Positions 9,367-17,910 are shown, counted from the first letter of the stretch. The stretch: 64,000 bases of DNA from Streptomyces roseoverticillatus (GCF_000719265.1 NZ_JOFL01000011.1:124001-188000), one strand, 5' to 3'. Notes: a model not told the origin generated them from the letters alone. Made by a program: numbers and translations.

Positions 9367-10335
9367 GTGAGCGACGTCCGCAACGTGATCATCATCGGCT
9401 CCGGGCCCGCGGGCTACACGGCCGCGCTCTACACCGCCCGCGCCTCGCTGAAGCCGCTGGTCTTCGAGGGCGCCGTGACCGCCGGTGGTGCCCTGATGAA
9501 CACCACCGATGTCGAGAACTTCCCCGGCTTCCGTGACGGGATCATGGGCCCGGACCTGATGGACAACATGCGGGCGCAGGCCGAGCGCTTCGGCGCCGAG
9601 CTGATCCCGGACGACATCGTCGCGGTCGACCTGAGCGAGGAGATCAAGACCGTCACGGACTCCGCCGGCACCGTCCACCGCGCCAAGGCCGTGATCGTCA
9701 CGACCGGCTCGCAGCACCGCAAGCTCGGTCTGCCCCGTGAGGACGAGCTGTCGGGCCGGGGCGTCTCCTGGTGCGCCACCTGCGACGGCTTCTTCTTCAA
9801 GGACCAGGACATCGCCGTCATCGGCGGCGGCGACACCGCGATGGAGGAGGCCACCTTCCTCTCGCGCTTCGCCAAGTCCGTCACCGTCGTCCACCGCCGT
9901 GACACCCTGCGCGCCAGCAAGGCCATGCAGGAGCGCGCCTTCGCCGACCCGAAGATCTCCTTCGTGTGGGACAGCGAGGTCGCCGAGATCCACGGCGAGA
10001 ACAAGCTCTCGGGCCTGACCCTGCGCAACCTCAAGACCGGCGAGACCTCCGAGCTGCCGGTGACCGGTCTGTTCATCGCGATCGGCCACGACCCGCGCAC
10101 CGAGCTCTTCAAGGGCCAGCTGGAACTGGACGACGAGGGCTACCTCAAGGTGGAGGCCCCCTCGACCCGCACCAACCTGACCGGTGTGTTCGCCGCCGGC
10201 GACGTCGTGGACCACACCTACCGCCAGGCGATCACCGCCGCCGGTACGGGCTGCTCCGCGGCGCTGGACGCCGAGCGCTTCCTCGCCTCCCTCTCGGACA
10301 GCGAGCACGTCCGCGAGCCCGAGAAGACCGCCTGA
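9367..10335 (+). CDS. trxB: Thioredoxin-disulfide reductase
   Basis: 322 residues. FAD/NADPH enzyme that reduces thioredoxin in the cytoplasm. It shows the N-terminal FAD-binding [16 protein letters not shown], the redox-active CATC in [10 protein letters not shown] (near residues 137-140), the NADPH-binding [10 protein letters not shown], and the C-terminal FAD motif [10 protein letters not shown]. Length is normal for the low-molecular-weight class. GTG start with AAGGAAG upstream. It sits behind a SigR-type promoter and 49 bp ahead of trxA. Confidence 0.97.
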   Translation: MSDVRNVIIIGSGPAGYTAALYTARASLKPLVFEGAVTAGGALMNTTDVENFPGFRDGIMGPDLMDNMRAQAERFGAELIPDDIVAVDLSEEIKTVTDSAGTVHRAKAVIVTTGSQHRKLGLPREDELSGRGVSWCATCDGFFFKDQDIAVIGGGDTAMEEATFLSRFAKSVTVVHRRDTLRASKAMQERAFADPKISFVWDSEVAEIHGENKLSGLTLRNLKTGETSELPVTGLFIAIGHDPRTELFKGQLELDDEGYLKVEAPSTRTNLTGVFAAGDVVDHTYRQAITAAGTGCSAALDAERFLASLSDSEHVREPEKTA

Positions 10336-10384
10336 CCTGCCCCACCCCCCAACCCTCCCCACGTAAGAATTGAAGGAGACCTCC

Positions 10385-10714
10385 GTGGCTCTCAAGGCTG
10401 TGACCGACAAGACCTTCGACGAGGACGTCCTCAAGAGCGACAAGCCCGTTCTGGTGGACTTCTGGGCCGACTGGTGCGGCCCGTGCCGTCAGATCGCCCC
10501 CTCCCTGGAGGCCATCGCGGCCGAGCACGGCGACAAGATCGAGATCGTCAAGCTCAACATCGACCAGAACCCCGCCACCGCCGCGAAGTACGGCGTGATG
10601 TCGATCCCGACCCTCAACGTCTACCAGGGCGGCGAGGTCGTCCAGACGATCGTCGGCGCCAAGCCGAAGGCGGCCCTGGAGCGCGAGCTCGACAGCTTCC
10701 TCAGCGCGAAGTGA
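10385..10714 (+). CDS. trxA: Thioredoxin
   Basis: 109 residues, a full-length thioredoxin with the active site WCGPC in VDFWADWCGPCRQIAPSLE, the cis-Pro loop MSIPTLNVYQGG and the C-terminal helix. GTG 10385 follows AAGGAG with proper spacing; an in-frame TTG 15 bp upstream is unlikely. It is the second gene of the SigR-controlled trxBA operon and is followed by a strong hairpin terminator. Confidence 0.97.
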   Translation: MALKAVTDKTFDEDVLKSDKPVLVDFWADWCGPCRQIAPSLEAIAAEHGDKIEIVKLNIDQNPATAAKYGVMSIPTLNVYQGGEVVQTIVGAKPKAALERELDSFLSAK

Positions 10715-10735
10715 GGCAACCGAGCGCACTGCTCG

Positions 10736-10749
10736 GTTTCACGTGAAAC
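10736..10749. promoter_or_regulatory. parS site, intergenic after trxA
   Basis: Perfect GTTTCACGTGAAAC in the short space between the convergent trxA and acetyltransferase genes. Its last three bases overlap the start of the trxA terminator hairpin. Confidence 0.92.
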
Positions 10750-10779
10750 GGGTCCGTCCCTTGAAGGGACGGACCCGTT
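10747..10779 (+). terminator. trxA hairpin terminator
   Basis: A perfect 16-bp inverted repeat (AACGGGTCCGTCCCTT and its complement) around a single base. No clear T-run follows. It separates trxA from the convergent GNAT gene and may serve both. Confidence 0.7.
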
Positions 10780-10798
10780 CGCGTTCGCAGCAGCCCAC

Positions 10799-11416
10799 TC
10801 ACAGCGGCCGCAGCGCCGGCTCCTTCTGCACCGCGCCCAGCAGCCGGTCCAGCGCCAGCTCGACGTCTTCCTTCCAGGAGAGCGCCGTCCTGAGCTCCAG
10901 CCGCAGCCGCGGATAGCGAGGGTGCGGCCGCACGGTCTTGAAGCCGACGGCCAGCAGGTGGTCGGCCGGCAGCACACAGGCCGGCTCCTTCCAGCGCGCG
11001 TCGGCGAAGGCCTCGATGGCCTTGAACCCCCGCCGCAGGACGTCCTTGGCGACGGTCTGCACCATGACCCGGCCGAGGCCCTGCCCCTGGAAGCCGGGGG
11101 TCAGCCATGCCGTCATCAGCTGGACCGCGTCCGCGGCGACCGGGCTGGTGGAGAAGGCAGCCGAACGGGGGACATAGGCGGGCGGTGCGTAGAGCACAAA
11201 GCCCACCGGGACCTCGTCGACGTACACCACGCGACCGCACGATCCCCATTCCAGGAGGACGCCGGAGATCCAGGCCTCCTTCTCCAGCTCGGGCCGGCCC
11301 GCCTTCAGCGCGGCCTCACCGCTTACAGGGTCGAGTTCCCAGAAGACGCAGGAGCGACAGCGCTGGGGGAGGTCCGGGAGATTGTCCAGCGTGAGCGGTA
11401 CGAGCCGACGCCCCAT
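10799..11416 (-). CDS. GNAT-family N-acetyltransferase
   Basis: 205 residues. A central GNAT core is visible: strand VYVDEVPVGFVLYA, then MTAWLTPGFQGQGLGRVMVQTVAKDV, whose QGQGLGR is the acetyl-CoA pyrophosphate-binding loop. A conserved N-terminal CRSCVFWE segment, with two cysteines, precedes the fold. The substrate is unknown. It occupies the trxA-parB interval, where mycobacteria carry cwlM and another gene; no amidase-like CwlM is visible here. It may be cotranscribed with the small ORF whose 3' end overlaps its 5' end. Confidence 0.85.
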   Translation of the reverse strand: MGRRLVPLTLDNLPDLPQRCRSCVFWELDPVSGEAALKAGRPELEKEAWISGVLLEWGSCGRVVYVDEVPVGFVLYAPPAYVPRSAAFSTSPVAADAVQLMTAWLTPGFQGQGLGRVMVQTVAKDVLRRGFKAIEAFADARWKEPACVLPADHLLAVGFKTVRPHPRYPRLRLELRTALSWKEDVELALDRLLGAVQKEPALRPL

Positions 11417-11562
11417 GGAGCCAATTCCTCACTTCCGTCGCGTGCCATACCCCGGGCGGCGCTCAGCGCGCTCCGCTCCCGTAGGAGGCTGCCGACGAAT
11501 CCGCCGACTGCTCCCAGGCCGAAGCCTGTTGCCACCAGTCCGGTCCGGCCCACCCATCGCAT
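11323..11562 (-). CDS. Possible small membrane protein upstream of GNAT gene
   Basis: 79 residues, not recognised as a known family. The N-terminal half contains a Gly-rich hydrophobic helix (TGLVATGFGLGAVGGFVGSLL) followed by a charged segment, which suggests a one-pass membrane peptide. ATG 11562 has a very good ribosome-binding site (GGAGGGG, 7-nt spacer). Against it, the last 94 bp overlap the GNAT start region, and the C-terminal third looks like the antisense-type Ser/Arg-rich composition common in high-GC DNA. Real translation is plausible but unproven. Confidence 0.4.
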   Translation of the reverse strand: MRWVGRTGLVATGFGLGAVGGFVGSLLRERSALSAARGMARDGSEELAPWGVGSYRSRWTISRTSPSAVAPASSGNSTL

Positions 11563-11650
11563 GGCCCCGCCCCTCCGCGAACTGTGTCAACGTGGTTGCG
11601 CCATACCCCAACGCATCGTATCCGGGCAGGGGTTGAGCGAACAGCGCGAC

Positions 11651-11702
11651 AAGGCAAAGGGCGGGTGGTGTTTCACGTGAAACACCACCCGCCCTTTGCC
11701 TT
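11651..11702. terminator. 52-bp perfect palindrome containing parS, downstream of parB
   Basis: Each 26-base arm starts AAGGCAAAGGGCGGGTGGTG and the arms are perfectly complementary with no loop. The centre is a perfect parS (11670-11683). It begins 23 bp beyond the parB stop codon and would act as a transcription terminator hairpin for parAB, while its DNA form is a ParB-binding site. Confidence 0.8.
11670..11683. promoter_or_regulatory. parS site at the centre of the parB terminator palindrome
   Basis: Perfect GTTTCACGTGAAAC, extended by the flanking palindrome to a 16-bp TGTTTCACGTGAAACA match, the full Streptomyces consensus. Confidence 0.95.
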
Positions 11703-11725
11703 CGGACTCAGTCCTCCGTCGTTCG

Positions 11726-12799
11726 TCAGTCCTCGTCGTCGGCGGAGAGCTTCTGCTCCATGACCCGGCCCTCGCCCGGGGCGAGCGTGCCCAGGATGCG
11801 CTCCAGGTCCTCCATCGAGGCGAACTCGACGACGATCTTGCCCTTCTTCTGACCCAGGTCCACCTTCACCCGGGTCTCGAAGCGGTCCGACAGCCGGGTG
11901 GCCAGGTCGGTGAGCGCCGGGGAGACCCGGGCGCCCGCGCGGGGCCCCTTGGGCTTGGCCGAGCCCTTCGTCTCCCGCTTCAGCAGGGTCACGATCTCTT
12001 CCACGGAACGCACCGAGAGCCCCTCGGCCACAATGCGCCCGGCGAGCCGGATCTGCTCTTCAGGGTCCTCGACCGAAATCAGGGCCCGAGCATGTCCGGC
12101 CATCAGCACGCCGGCCGCAACCTTCTTCTGCACCTCGGGAGAGAGCTTGAGCAGCCGCAGCGTGTTGGACACCAGAGAACGCGACCGTCCGATGCGGTCC
12201 GCCAGCTCCTCATGGGTGCAGTTGAAGTCCTTGAGCAGCTGGTCGTACGCAGCGGCCTCTTCAAGGGGGTTCAGCTGTGCCCTGTGCAGGTTCTCCAGGA
12301 GTGCGTCCAGGAGAAGCTTGTCGTCCTCGGTCGCGCGAATGATGGCCGGGATGCTCTCCATGCCGACTTCCCGGCAGGCCCGCCAGCGACGCTCACCCAT
12401 GATGAGCTCATAGCGCTCAGGACCCACCCGCCGGACGACCACCGGCTGCAGCAGCCCCACCTCACGGATGGAGTGGACCAGCTCATCGTGAGCATCCAGG
12501 CCGAAGTCCACCCGCGGCTGCCGCGGATTCGGTGTGATCGCATCCAGCGGCAGCTCAGCGAAGTACGCCCCGGCTCCCCGGATCCCCTCCGCCTCCGTTT
12601 CACGTGAAACGGCGACGTCCTTCACCGGCAGCGGGGTCACCTTGGCCGCCGCCACTCCTCGCTCCGGCGCGAGAACCGGCACCGCGGCGGGGGACGTCGC
12701 GCCCGGCCCCACGGCCGCACCGGCGCTCTCCGATGCCTTCGGCGCCGCTGGAATCAGGGCACCGAGCCCACGGCCCAGTCCTCTACGTCGATCGCTCAC
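11726..12799 (-). CDS. parB: Chromosome-partitioning protein ParB
   Basis: 357 residues. CTP-dependent DNA clamp that loads at parS and spreads to form the segregation complex around the origin. The N-terminal domain carries the ParB/CTP motif [13 protein letters not shown] (near residue 135). The central helix-turn-helix includes [23 protein letters not shown], and the C-terminal dimerisation domain ends in Asp/Glu residues. The first 70 residues are a flexible, Ala/Pro-rich segment in which an in-frame parS (12597-12610) encodes VSRET. Its ATG overlaps the parA stop by 4 bp (ATGA). Confidence 0.96.
   Translation of the reverse strand: MSDRRRGLGRGLGALIPAAPKASESAGAAVGPGATSPAAVPVLAPERGVAAAKVTPLPVKDVAVSRETEAEGIRGAGAYFAELPLDAITPNPRQPRVDFGLDAHDELVHSIREVGLLQPVVVRRVGPERYELIMGERRWRACREVGMESIPAIIRATEDDKLLLDALLENLHRAQLNPLEEAAAYDQLLKDFNCTHEELADRIGRSRSLVSNTLRLLKLSPEVQKKVAAGVLMAGHARALISVEDPEEQIRLAGRIVAEGLSVRSVEEIVTLLKRETKGSAKPKGPRAGARVSPALTDLATRLSDRFETRVKVDLGQKKGKIVVEFASMEDLERILGTLAPGEGRVMEQKLSADDED
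12597..12610. promoter_or_regulatory. parS site inside parB
   Basis: Perfect GTTTCACGTGAAAC in the parB N-terminal linker, reading VSRET in the parB frame. Confidence 0.93.
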
Positions 12800-13854
12800 T
12801 GCAGCCCCTCCGACATGCTGTGCTGGTCTTGCTGTTGTTGACGGCCCACCAGGTGAGCCCTACTGCCGTCGTAACGTACGCCGACCCCCCGCAGCGCGAT
12901 CTCCCGGGCTGCCTCCAGATAGGAGAGCGCTCCACTGGAACCCGGGTCGTACGTCAGCACCGTCTGCCCGTAGCTGGGCGCCTCGGAGATGCGGACGGAC
13001 CGGGGAATGCTGGTCCGCAGCACCTCATGGCCGAAGTGGGTGCGCACCTCATCGGCCACCTGGGAGGCCAGCCGGGTCCGCCCGTCGTACATCGTCAGGA
13101 GGATCGTCGAGACGTGGAGCTTGGGGTTGAGGTGCCCTCGCACCAGCTCGACATTGCGCAGCAGCTGGCCGAGGCCCTCCAGGGCGTAGTACTCGCACTG
13201 GATGGGGATCAGCACCTCGGCGCCCGCGACCAGGGCGTTGACCGTCAGCAGGCCGAGCGAGGGCGGGCAGTCGATGAGGATGTAGTCCAGCGGCTGCTCA
13301 TAGGCCTTGATCGCGCGGTCGAGCCGGCTCTCACGGGCGACGAGGGAGACCAGCTCGATCTCGGCACCCGCCAGGTCGATCGTGGCGGGCGCACAGAAGA
13401 GGCCCTCCACGTCGACGACCGGCTGCACCACGTCGGCGAGCTTCTTGCTGTCCACGAGGACGTCGTAGATCGACGGGACATCGGCGTGGTGGTCGATGCC
13501 CAGTGCCGTGGAGGCATTGCCCTGGGGGTCGAGGTCGATGACCAGGACACGGTTGCCGTGCAGGGCCAGGGAAGCCGCCAGGTTCACGGTCGTGGTGGTC
13601 TTGCCCACGCCGCCCTTCTGGTTGGCGACCACCATGACCCGGGTCTGCTCCGGCCGGGGCATCGGCCGCGGTGTTTCACGTGAAACCGAGCCGACGAGCT
13701 CATTCACGGGCAGCACCCCGGGATCAGCCGACGGTTCGGAGTCGGCGGGGCGGGGACCGGGGACCGGGTCGGCCATCGGCCCCGCGATATTAGCGTCGGA
13801 CCGCAAGGATTCACTCTCCTCGACATCAGGCTCGCAATGGACAGAGCCTGCCAT
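12796..13854 (-). CDS. parA: Chromosome-partitioning ATPase ParA
   Basis: 352 residues from ATG 13854. The deviant Walker A box [12 protein letters not shown] is visible near residue 92, followed by the switch DLDPQGNAS and the second aspartate region [15 protein letters not shown]. ParA acts with ParB and, in Streptomyces, organises origins along hyphae and supports sporulation septation. The 80-residue N-terminal tail holds an in-frame parS (13673-13686) giving VSRET. The reading frame stays open upstream to 14055, so a longer form is possible. I prefer ATG 13854 because it gives the N-terminus MAGSVHCEP typical of Streptomyces ParA, although the ribosome-binding site is weak. Confidence 0.93.
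   Translation of the reverse strand: MAGSVHCEPDVEESESLRSDANIAGPMADPVPGPRPADSEPSADPGVLPVNELVGSVSRETPRPMPRPEQTRVMVVANQKGGVGKTTTTVNLAASLALHGNRVLVIDLDPQGNASTALGIDHHADVPSIYDVLVDSKKLADVVQPVVDVEGLFCAPATIDLAGAEIELVSLVARESRLDRAIKAYEQPLDYILIDCPPSLGLLTVNALVAGAEVLIPIQCEYYALEGLGQLLRNVELVRGHLNPKLHVSTILLTMYDGRTRLASQVADEVRTHFGHEVLRTSIPRSVRISEAPSYGQTVLTYDPGSSGALSYLEAAREIALRGVGVRYDGSRAHLVGRQQQQDQHSMSEGLQ
13673..13686. promoter_or_regulatory. parS site inside parA
   Basis: Perfect GTTTCACGTGAAAC in the N-terminal tail of parA, read as VSRET. Confidence 0.93.
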
Positions 13855-13890
13855 GCTTTCGGGGTTGTGAACCAGCGAGGCCCGTTCTCC

Positions 13891-13920
13891 TGTGGATGAA
13901 TCCAGCATTCCTGTGGATAC
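13891..13920 (-). promoter_or_regulatory. Two DnaA-box-like sites just upstream of parA
   Basis: On the minus strand, GTATCCACA (13912-13920) and TCATCCACA (13891-13899) are direct repeats 21 bp apart, about two helical turns. The first is one mismatch from TTATCCACA and the second two. Both continue as CACAGGA. They lie 37-66 bp upstream of the preferred parA start, so DnaA could influence parAB expression. This is inference. Confidence 0.4.
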
Positions 13921-14018
13921 ACCAGCGTCGCCGACCGCATCGGCGTGCTCGGCCGTCCGCCGGCCGCGCGGCACGGCCGCGCGGCCCCGGTCGATGATTC
14001 CCTGCAGCAAGGAGCGTC

Positions 14019-14032
14019 GTTTCACGTGAAAC
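14019..14032. promoter_or_regulatory. parS site upstream of parA
   Basis: Perfect GTTTCACGTGAAAC about 165 bp upstream of the preferred parA start, in the parA-rsmG intergenic region. ParB bound here could autoregulate parAB. It is the rightmost parS seen in the window. Confidence 0.92.
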
Positions 14033-14144
14033 ACGATGCAGCGGACGCTCTGCACCGCAGCGACGACACTCCGTTATGGATAGGTTTGGCAGGTTGTATG
14101 GAGCATTGCCCTGCTCCACCGGAGTGACCCCAGGACGAGTGATC

Positions 14145-14855
14145 TCAGCGCCGGCGGCGTGAGCGTCCCGCAGCCTTGGCCCGCTTGGCGGCGAAGCGCA
14201 CACCACCCGGGCTCTCCCCCACCTCGACCCGGACCAGCGTGGACGGCGGGTCCACGATGCCCTGGCCGACCTGCAGGATCGAGGTCCGGACCACGCCGAG
14301 CTTGCTGAGTGCCGCACGCGCGCCCTTCAGCTCCTCCTCCGCGGTGTCGCCCTTGAGGGCGAGCATCTCGCCGTACGGTCGCAGCAGGGGCACGCCCCAA
14401 CCCGCGAGCCGGTCCAGCGGAGCCACGGCCCGCGCGGTGACGACGTGCACCGGCTGCACCTTGCCGAGCATCTCCTCGGCGCGGCCACGGACGACCGTGA
14501 CGTGGTCCAGGCCCAGCAGCTCGACGACCTCCTGCAGGAACGTCGTACGGCGCAGCAGGGGCTCCAGGAGGGTGATCTGGAGGTCTGGCCGGACCAGGGC
14601 CAGCGGGATTCCGGGCAGGCCGGCTCCGGAGCCCACGTCGCACACGGAGACGCCGTCCGGGACGGCCTCGGCGAGCACCGCGCAGTTCAGCAGGTGGCGT
14701 TCCCACAGCCGCGGAACCTCACGGGGACCGATGAGACCACGCCGTACGCCCGCGTCCGCGAGCACCTCGGCGTACCGAACGGCCTCCGGCAGGCGGTCAC
14801 CGAATACCTCCCGTGCCTCCGGGGGCGCCGGGGGGAGCTCCGCTGCCTCATCCAC
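14145..14855 (-). CDS. rsmG: 16S rRNA (guanine-527-N7) methyltransferase RsmG (GidB)
   Basis: 236 residues. SAM-dependent enzyme methylating G527 of 16S rRNA; its loss in Streptomyces is known to give low-level streptomycin resistance. The SAM-binding motif CDVGSGAGLPGIPLALVRPD is near residue 75, and the conserved LLNCAVLAEAVPDG lies just before it. The C-terminus is basic. GTG 14855 follows GGAAGGA. It belongs to the rpmH-rnpA-yidD-yidC-jag-rsmG series, after a 186-bp gap with hairpins that may separate transcripts. Confidence 0.95.
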   Translation of the reverse strand: MDEAAELPPAPPEAREVFGDRLPEAVRYAEVLADAGVRRGLIGPREVPRLWERHLLNCAVLAEAVPDGVSVCDVGSGAGLPGIPLALVRPDLQITLLEPLLRRTTFLQEVVELLGLDHVTVVRGRAEEMLGKVQPVHVVTARAVAPLDRLAGWGVPLLRPYGEMLALKGDTAEEELKGARAALSKLGVVRTSILQVGQGIVDPPSTLVRVEVGESPGGVRFAAKRAKAAGRSRRRR

Positions 14856-14899
14856 GGGAAACCGTCCTTCCGTACGACGTCTCTCTGAGCATCACTGGG

Positions 14900-14914
14900 A
14901 TTCAGAGTCTGAAT
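14900..14914. repeat. Perfect short palindrome upstream of rsmG
   Basis: ATTCAGAGTCTGAAT, a 7+1+7 palindrome about 45 bp upstream of the rsmG start codon. The position suits an operator or a leader hairpin. No regulator is identified. Confidence 0.4.
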
Positions 14915-14931
14915 ATCAGGCTGACAAGGAT

Positions 14932-15019
14932 CGGCCCCGCCTGCGAGCAGACGGGGCCGGACACACCTAGAAGTGGGATCGGGAGAGCCGGGGGGAACCG
15001 AGCGGGCAATCCGCTCGGT
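14932..15019 (-). terminator. Two hairpins after jag
   Basis: 14932-14959 pairs CGGCCCCG with CGGGGCCG. 14997-15019 pairs ACCGAGCGG with CCGCTCGGT. They lie between the jag stop (15042) and rsmG and probably attenuate or end the upstream transcript. Neither has a clear T-run. Confidence 0.45.
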
Positions 15020-15041
15020 CCGGTCGGGCCGGGAGGACGGC

Positions 15042-15563
15042 TCAGGCGGGGAGGACGACGACGAAGCGCTGCGGCTCCTCGCCCTCGGACTCGCTGCGCA
15101 GACCGGCGGCGGCCACGGCGTCGTGGACGACCTTGCGCTCGAAGGGCGTCATCGGGTCCAGCTTGACCGCGCTGCCGGTGCTGCGGGCCTCGGCGGCCGC
15201 CTGGGCGCCGACCTTCGCCAGCTCCTCGCGCTTGCGGGCGCGGAAGCCGGCGATGTCCAGCATGAGGCGGCTGCGGTCGCCGGTCTCCCGGTTCACGGCC
15301 AGCCGGGTGAGCTCCTGGAGCGCCTCCAGCACCTCGCCGTCGCGGCCGACGAGCTTCTGCAGGTCACGGCTGGTCGAGTCGCTGATGATCGACACCGCGG
15401 CGCGGTCGGCCTCGACGTCCATGTCGATGTCGCCGTCGAGGTCGGCGATGTCGAGCAGACCCTCGAGGTAGTCGGCCGCGATCTCGCCCTCCTGCTCCAG
15501 GCGGGACAGGGTGTCGGTGCCCTCAGCGGCGACACCGCTGGTCTGGCGCTGCGTGTCCGTCAC
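15042..15563 (-). CDS. jag: Jag/KhpB family RNA-binding protein
   Basis: 173 residues. A KH-type domain (near residues 60-110) is followed by a C-terminal R3H domain (near 110-170) with the arginine/histidine pattern RSTGSAVKLDPMTPFERKVV. Jag/KhpB proteins bind RNA and affect cell-wall growth in Gram-positive bacteria. GTG 15563 is preferred because AAGGAG lies 6 nt before it; an ATG at 15581 would overlap yidC. It is placed immediately after yidC, the usual arrangement. Confidence 0.93.
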   Translation of the reverse strand: MTDTQRQTSGVAAEGTDTLSRLEQEGEIAADYLEGLLDIADLDGDIDMDVEADRAAVSIISDSTSRDLQKLVGRDGEVLEALQELTRLAVNRETGDRSRLMLDIAGFRARKREELAKVGAQAAAEARSTGSAVKLDPMTPFERKVVHDAVAAAGLRSESEGEEPQRFVVVLPA

Positions 15564-15577
15564 AGTGGACTCCTTCA

Positions 15578-16690
15578 TCACTTCTTGGAGGGGTGCTTGG
15601 GCCGCTGCGGGCCGCTCTTGCGCTGCCCGGGCTTACCGCCCGCCTTGGCGTCCTTGGTGTCGCCTGCGGCCTTGGCGTCCGTCCCGGTCTCGCCCTGCTT
15701 CTTCTCCAGCGACGGCTTCTCCTCGGCCGCGGTGGAGGCGGTGGCGGCCGGCGTCGTGCCCGCGACCTGGCGCTTGGCCTTGGTCTGGCGCTTGGGCTGC
15801 TGACGCTTGGCGCGGGCGGCCTCGACGGCCTTGCGCGCCTCGACCTCGGCCGGGTCCTCCTTGAGCTTGCCCGCGGCCCGCAGGCGCTCCTGGCGCTGGT
15901 TGAAGGCGAGGCTGCCCGGGGTGGGGTTGCGGCGGATGACGAACATCTGCTGGCCCATGGTCCACACGTTGGTGGTCAGCCAGTACAGGAGCACACCCAC
16001 GGGGACGTTGATGCCGATGACGGCGAAGATGACGGGGAAGACGTACATCATCATCTTCTGCTGCTGCATGAAGGGCGTCTTGACCGAGAGGTCGACGTTC
16101 TTCGTCATCAGCTGGCGCTGCGTGTAGAACTGCGACAGCGACATCAGGACGATCATGATGATCGTGACGACGCGGACGTCGGTCACCGTGGCGCCGAGGC
16201 TCTCCACCTTGGAGGCGGAGTCGAGGAACTTCACCGACAGCGGGGCGCCGAAGATGTGCGCCTGACGGGCGCTGGCCAGCAGCTCCTCGTTGATGAAGCC
16301 GACCGTCTTGCCCTGGGCGATGTGGTTCAGGACCTGGTACAGCGAGATGAAGAAGGGCGACTGGGCCAGGATCGGGAGACAGCTCGAGAGAGGGTTGGTG
16401 CCCGTCTCCTTGTAGAGCTTCATCATCTCTTCGGACTGGCGCTGCTTGTCGCTCTTGTAGCGCTCCTGGATCGCCTTCATCTTCGGCTGGAGCGCCTGCA
16501 TGTTCCGCGTCGCCTTGATCTGCTTCACGAAGAGCGGGATCAGGCAGATGCGGATCAGGACCACGAGGGAGACGATGGACAGCCCCCACGCCCAGCCGCT
16601 GTTCTTGTCGAAGACAAGGCTGTACAGCGAGTGAAACTGGACGATGATCCAGGAAACTGCGTAATAGAGGGGACCGAGGATCGTGTCCAC
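15578..16690 (-). CDS. yidC: Membrane protein insertase YidC (Oxa1 family)
   Basis: 370 residues. Inserts proteins into the cytoplasmic membrane alone or with SecYEG. The Gram-positive-type core has an N-terminal helix ([18 protein letters not shown]), a second segment with the hydrophilic-groove arginine ([20 protein letters not shown]), a cytoplasmic coiled-coil hairpin ([20 protein letters not shown]), then [20 protein letters not shown] and further helices. The Lys-rich tail of about 100 residues could contact the ribosome. GTG start. It lies 3 bp after yidD. Confidence 0.96.
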   Translation of the reverse strand: MDTILGPLYYAVSWIIVQFHSLYSLVFDKNSGWAWGLSIVSLVVLIRICLIPLFVKQIKATRNMQALQPKMKAIQERYKSDKQRQSEEMMKLYKETGTNPLSSCLPILAQSPFFISLYQVLNHIAQGKTVGFINEELLASARQAHIFGAPLSVKFLDSASKVESLGATVTDVRVVTIIMIVLMSLSQFYTQRQLMTKNVDLSVKTPFMQQQKMMMYVFPVIFAVIGINVPVGVLLYWLTTNVWTMGQQMFVIRRNPTPGSLAFNQRQERLRAAGKLKEDPAEVEARKAVEAARAKRQQPKRQTKAKRQVAGTTPAATASTAAEEKPSLEKKQGETGTDAKAAGDTKDAKAGGKPGQRKSGPQRPKHPSKK

Positions 16691-16693
16691 GAA

Positions 16694-17011
16694 TCAGGCT
16701 CCTTGGGCGTTGGGCTGAGTCTCGGGCTGTGCGGCGGGCCCCGCGGCGGGGTGCCCGCCCAGTCGGCTCCTCAGCCGCTGGTGCCAGACCGGACGCTTCC
16801 GGGGAGGAACGTGGTCGACGCCACCGAGCGACCACGGATTGCAGCGCAGGATGCGCCAGGCCGTCAGCGCCGTTCCTTTGACCGCACCGTGCACGTCAAT
16901 GGCCGTGTAGCCGTAGTGCGAGCACGACGGGTAGTACTTGCAGACCGGGCCCAGGAGCGGGCTGATGGTCCACTGGTAGAGCTTGATCAACCACAGCAGC
17001 GGATACTTCAC
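16694..17011 (-). CDS. yidD: Membrane protein insertion efficiency factor YidD
   Basis: 105 residues. The family signature is clear: [28 protein letters not shown], then [24 protein letters not shown], including the conserved CKYYPSCS and RCNPW cysteines. It is a peripheral membrane helper of YidC-dependent insertion. Its ATG overlaps the rnpA stop by 4 bp. Confidence 0.95.
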   Translation of the reverse strand: MKYPLLWLIKLYQWTISPLLGPVCKYYPSCSHYGYTAIDVHGAVKGTALTAWRILRCNPWSLGGVDHVPPRKRPVWHQRLRSRLGGHPAAGPAAQPETQPNAQGA

Positions 17012-17442
17012 CGTGCGCTCCCTCCCTGGCTCGGGCCAAGGTCCCGGGGGGTCTCCCTGGGGGGATCGGAACGGCGCGGCGCCCCTCCCAACAGCCGCTG
17101 CAGTGCGGTGTCAAGATCGCGAGCCAGCTCGTCGTGGTCCGCCTCGCCCGAGCCGGGCAGGGCCCGTACCACCACCAGGCTACCGGCGGGCAGCTGATCG
17201 AGCCGGTCACGCATCAGGTGGCGAAGCCTGCGCTTCACCAGATTGCGGACTACGGCGACGCCGACGGCCTTGCTGACGACGAAACCCGCACGCACCGGGG
17301 GAACACTCTCCCCAGGTGTGTGCGGGTCCGTTGTACCGCTACGGAGATGGACGACGAGGAGCGGGCGGCCCGCCCGGCGTCCTCGGCGTACCGCGGTCGC
17401 AAAGTCCTCGCGCCGCCTCAGACGATTGTCGTTAGGCAGCAC
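17008..17442 (-). CDS. rnpA: Ribonuclease P protein component
   Basis: 144 residues. Basic protein subunit that helps the RNase P RNA mature tRNA 5' ends. The N-terminus [19 protein letters not shown] and the hallmark RNR-type motif [18 protein letters not shown] (near residues 65-82) are present. The C-terminal 25 residues are a poorly conserved tail. It is next to rpmH in the classic rpmH-rnpA order and coupled to yidD. Confidence 0.95.
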   Translation of the reverse strand: MLPNDNRLRRREDFATAVRRGRRAGRPLLVVHLRSGTTDPHTPGESVPPVRAGFVVSKAVGVAVVRNLVKRRLRHLMRDRLDQLPAGSLVVVRALPGSGEADHDELARDLDTALQRLLGGAPRRSDPPRETPRDLGPSQGGSAR

Positions 17443-17470
17443 GGCATGGACCTATTGGTCGTCAGGCTGC

Positions 17471-17608
17471 TCAGGCCGACAGGCGGGCGCGACCCTTGCC
17501 ACGGCGGGACGCGAGAATCGCGCGGCCGGCACGGGTGCGCATGCGCAGGCGGAAGCCGTGGGTCTTCGCGCGACGGCGGTTGTTCGGCTGGAAGGTGCGC
17601 TTGCTCAC
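17471..17608 (-). CDS. rpmH: 50S ribosomal protein L34
   Basis: 45 residues, fully basic, reading [20 protein letters not shown] and onwards to [10 protein letters not shown], the universal L34 sequence. GTG start at 17608. It heads the leftward rpmH-rnpA-yidD-yidC cluster and is divergent from dnaA across a 422-bp regulatory region. Confidence 0.97.
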   Translation of the reverse strand: MSKRTFQPNNRRRAKTHGFRLRMRTRAGRAILASRRGKGRARLSA

Positions 17609-17781
17609 TCGGGGGCTCCAGAAATGAATCGGTGGTGGCGGGACATCGCCTGGCTGTCACCGTGCGCCCACGAGAAGCTCGCAACGCCCGAGTGCACCGC
17701 TTCTTGACCGCGCACAGAATTCGACGCGATCTTTGCCCATCGGAGGCAGGCGGCAGCAGCCATCGACAACTCGACCTGGTC

Positions 17782-17811
17782 ACGGTACGCGCGGCTACGC
17801 CATTCGGTCAA
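17782..17811 (-). promoter_or_regulatory. Candidate rpmH promoter
   Basis: Leftward TTGACC (17806-17811), an 18-bp spacer and TACCGT (17782-17787) resemble a housekeeping promoter. It lies about 175 bp upstream of the rpmH GTG in the rpmH-dnaA intergenic region. Confidence 0.55.
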
Positions 17812-17885
17812 ACCGGCAGCGCACCAGGGATACACCGTAGCCCGCCGCGGGCCGGTGGGACGACACGGCTCGCCCCATGGCACAT

Positions 17886-17906
17886 TTGTACACACCCTGT
17901 GGACAA
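17886..17906. promoter_or_regulatory. Two DnaA boxes in the dnaA promoter region
   Basis: A one-mismatch box TTGTACACA (17886-17894) faces a perfect TGTGGACAA (17898-17906, complement of TTGTCCACA). They are immediately upstream of the candidate dnaA -35 element, the right place for autoregulation by DnaA, which is established for Streptomyces dnaA. Confidence 0.8.
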
Positions 17907-17910
17907 CGAC

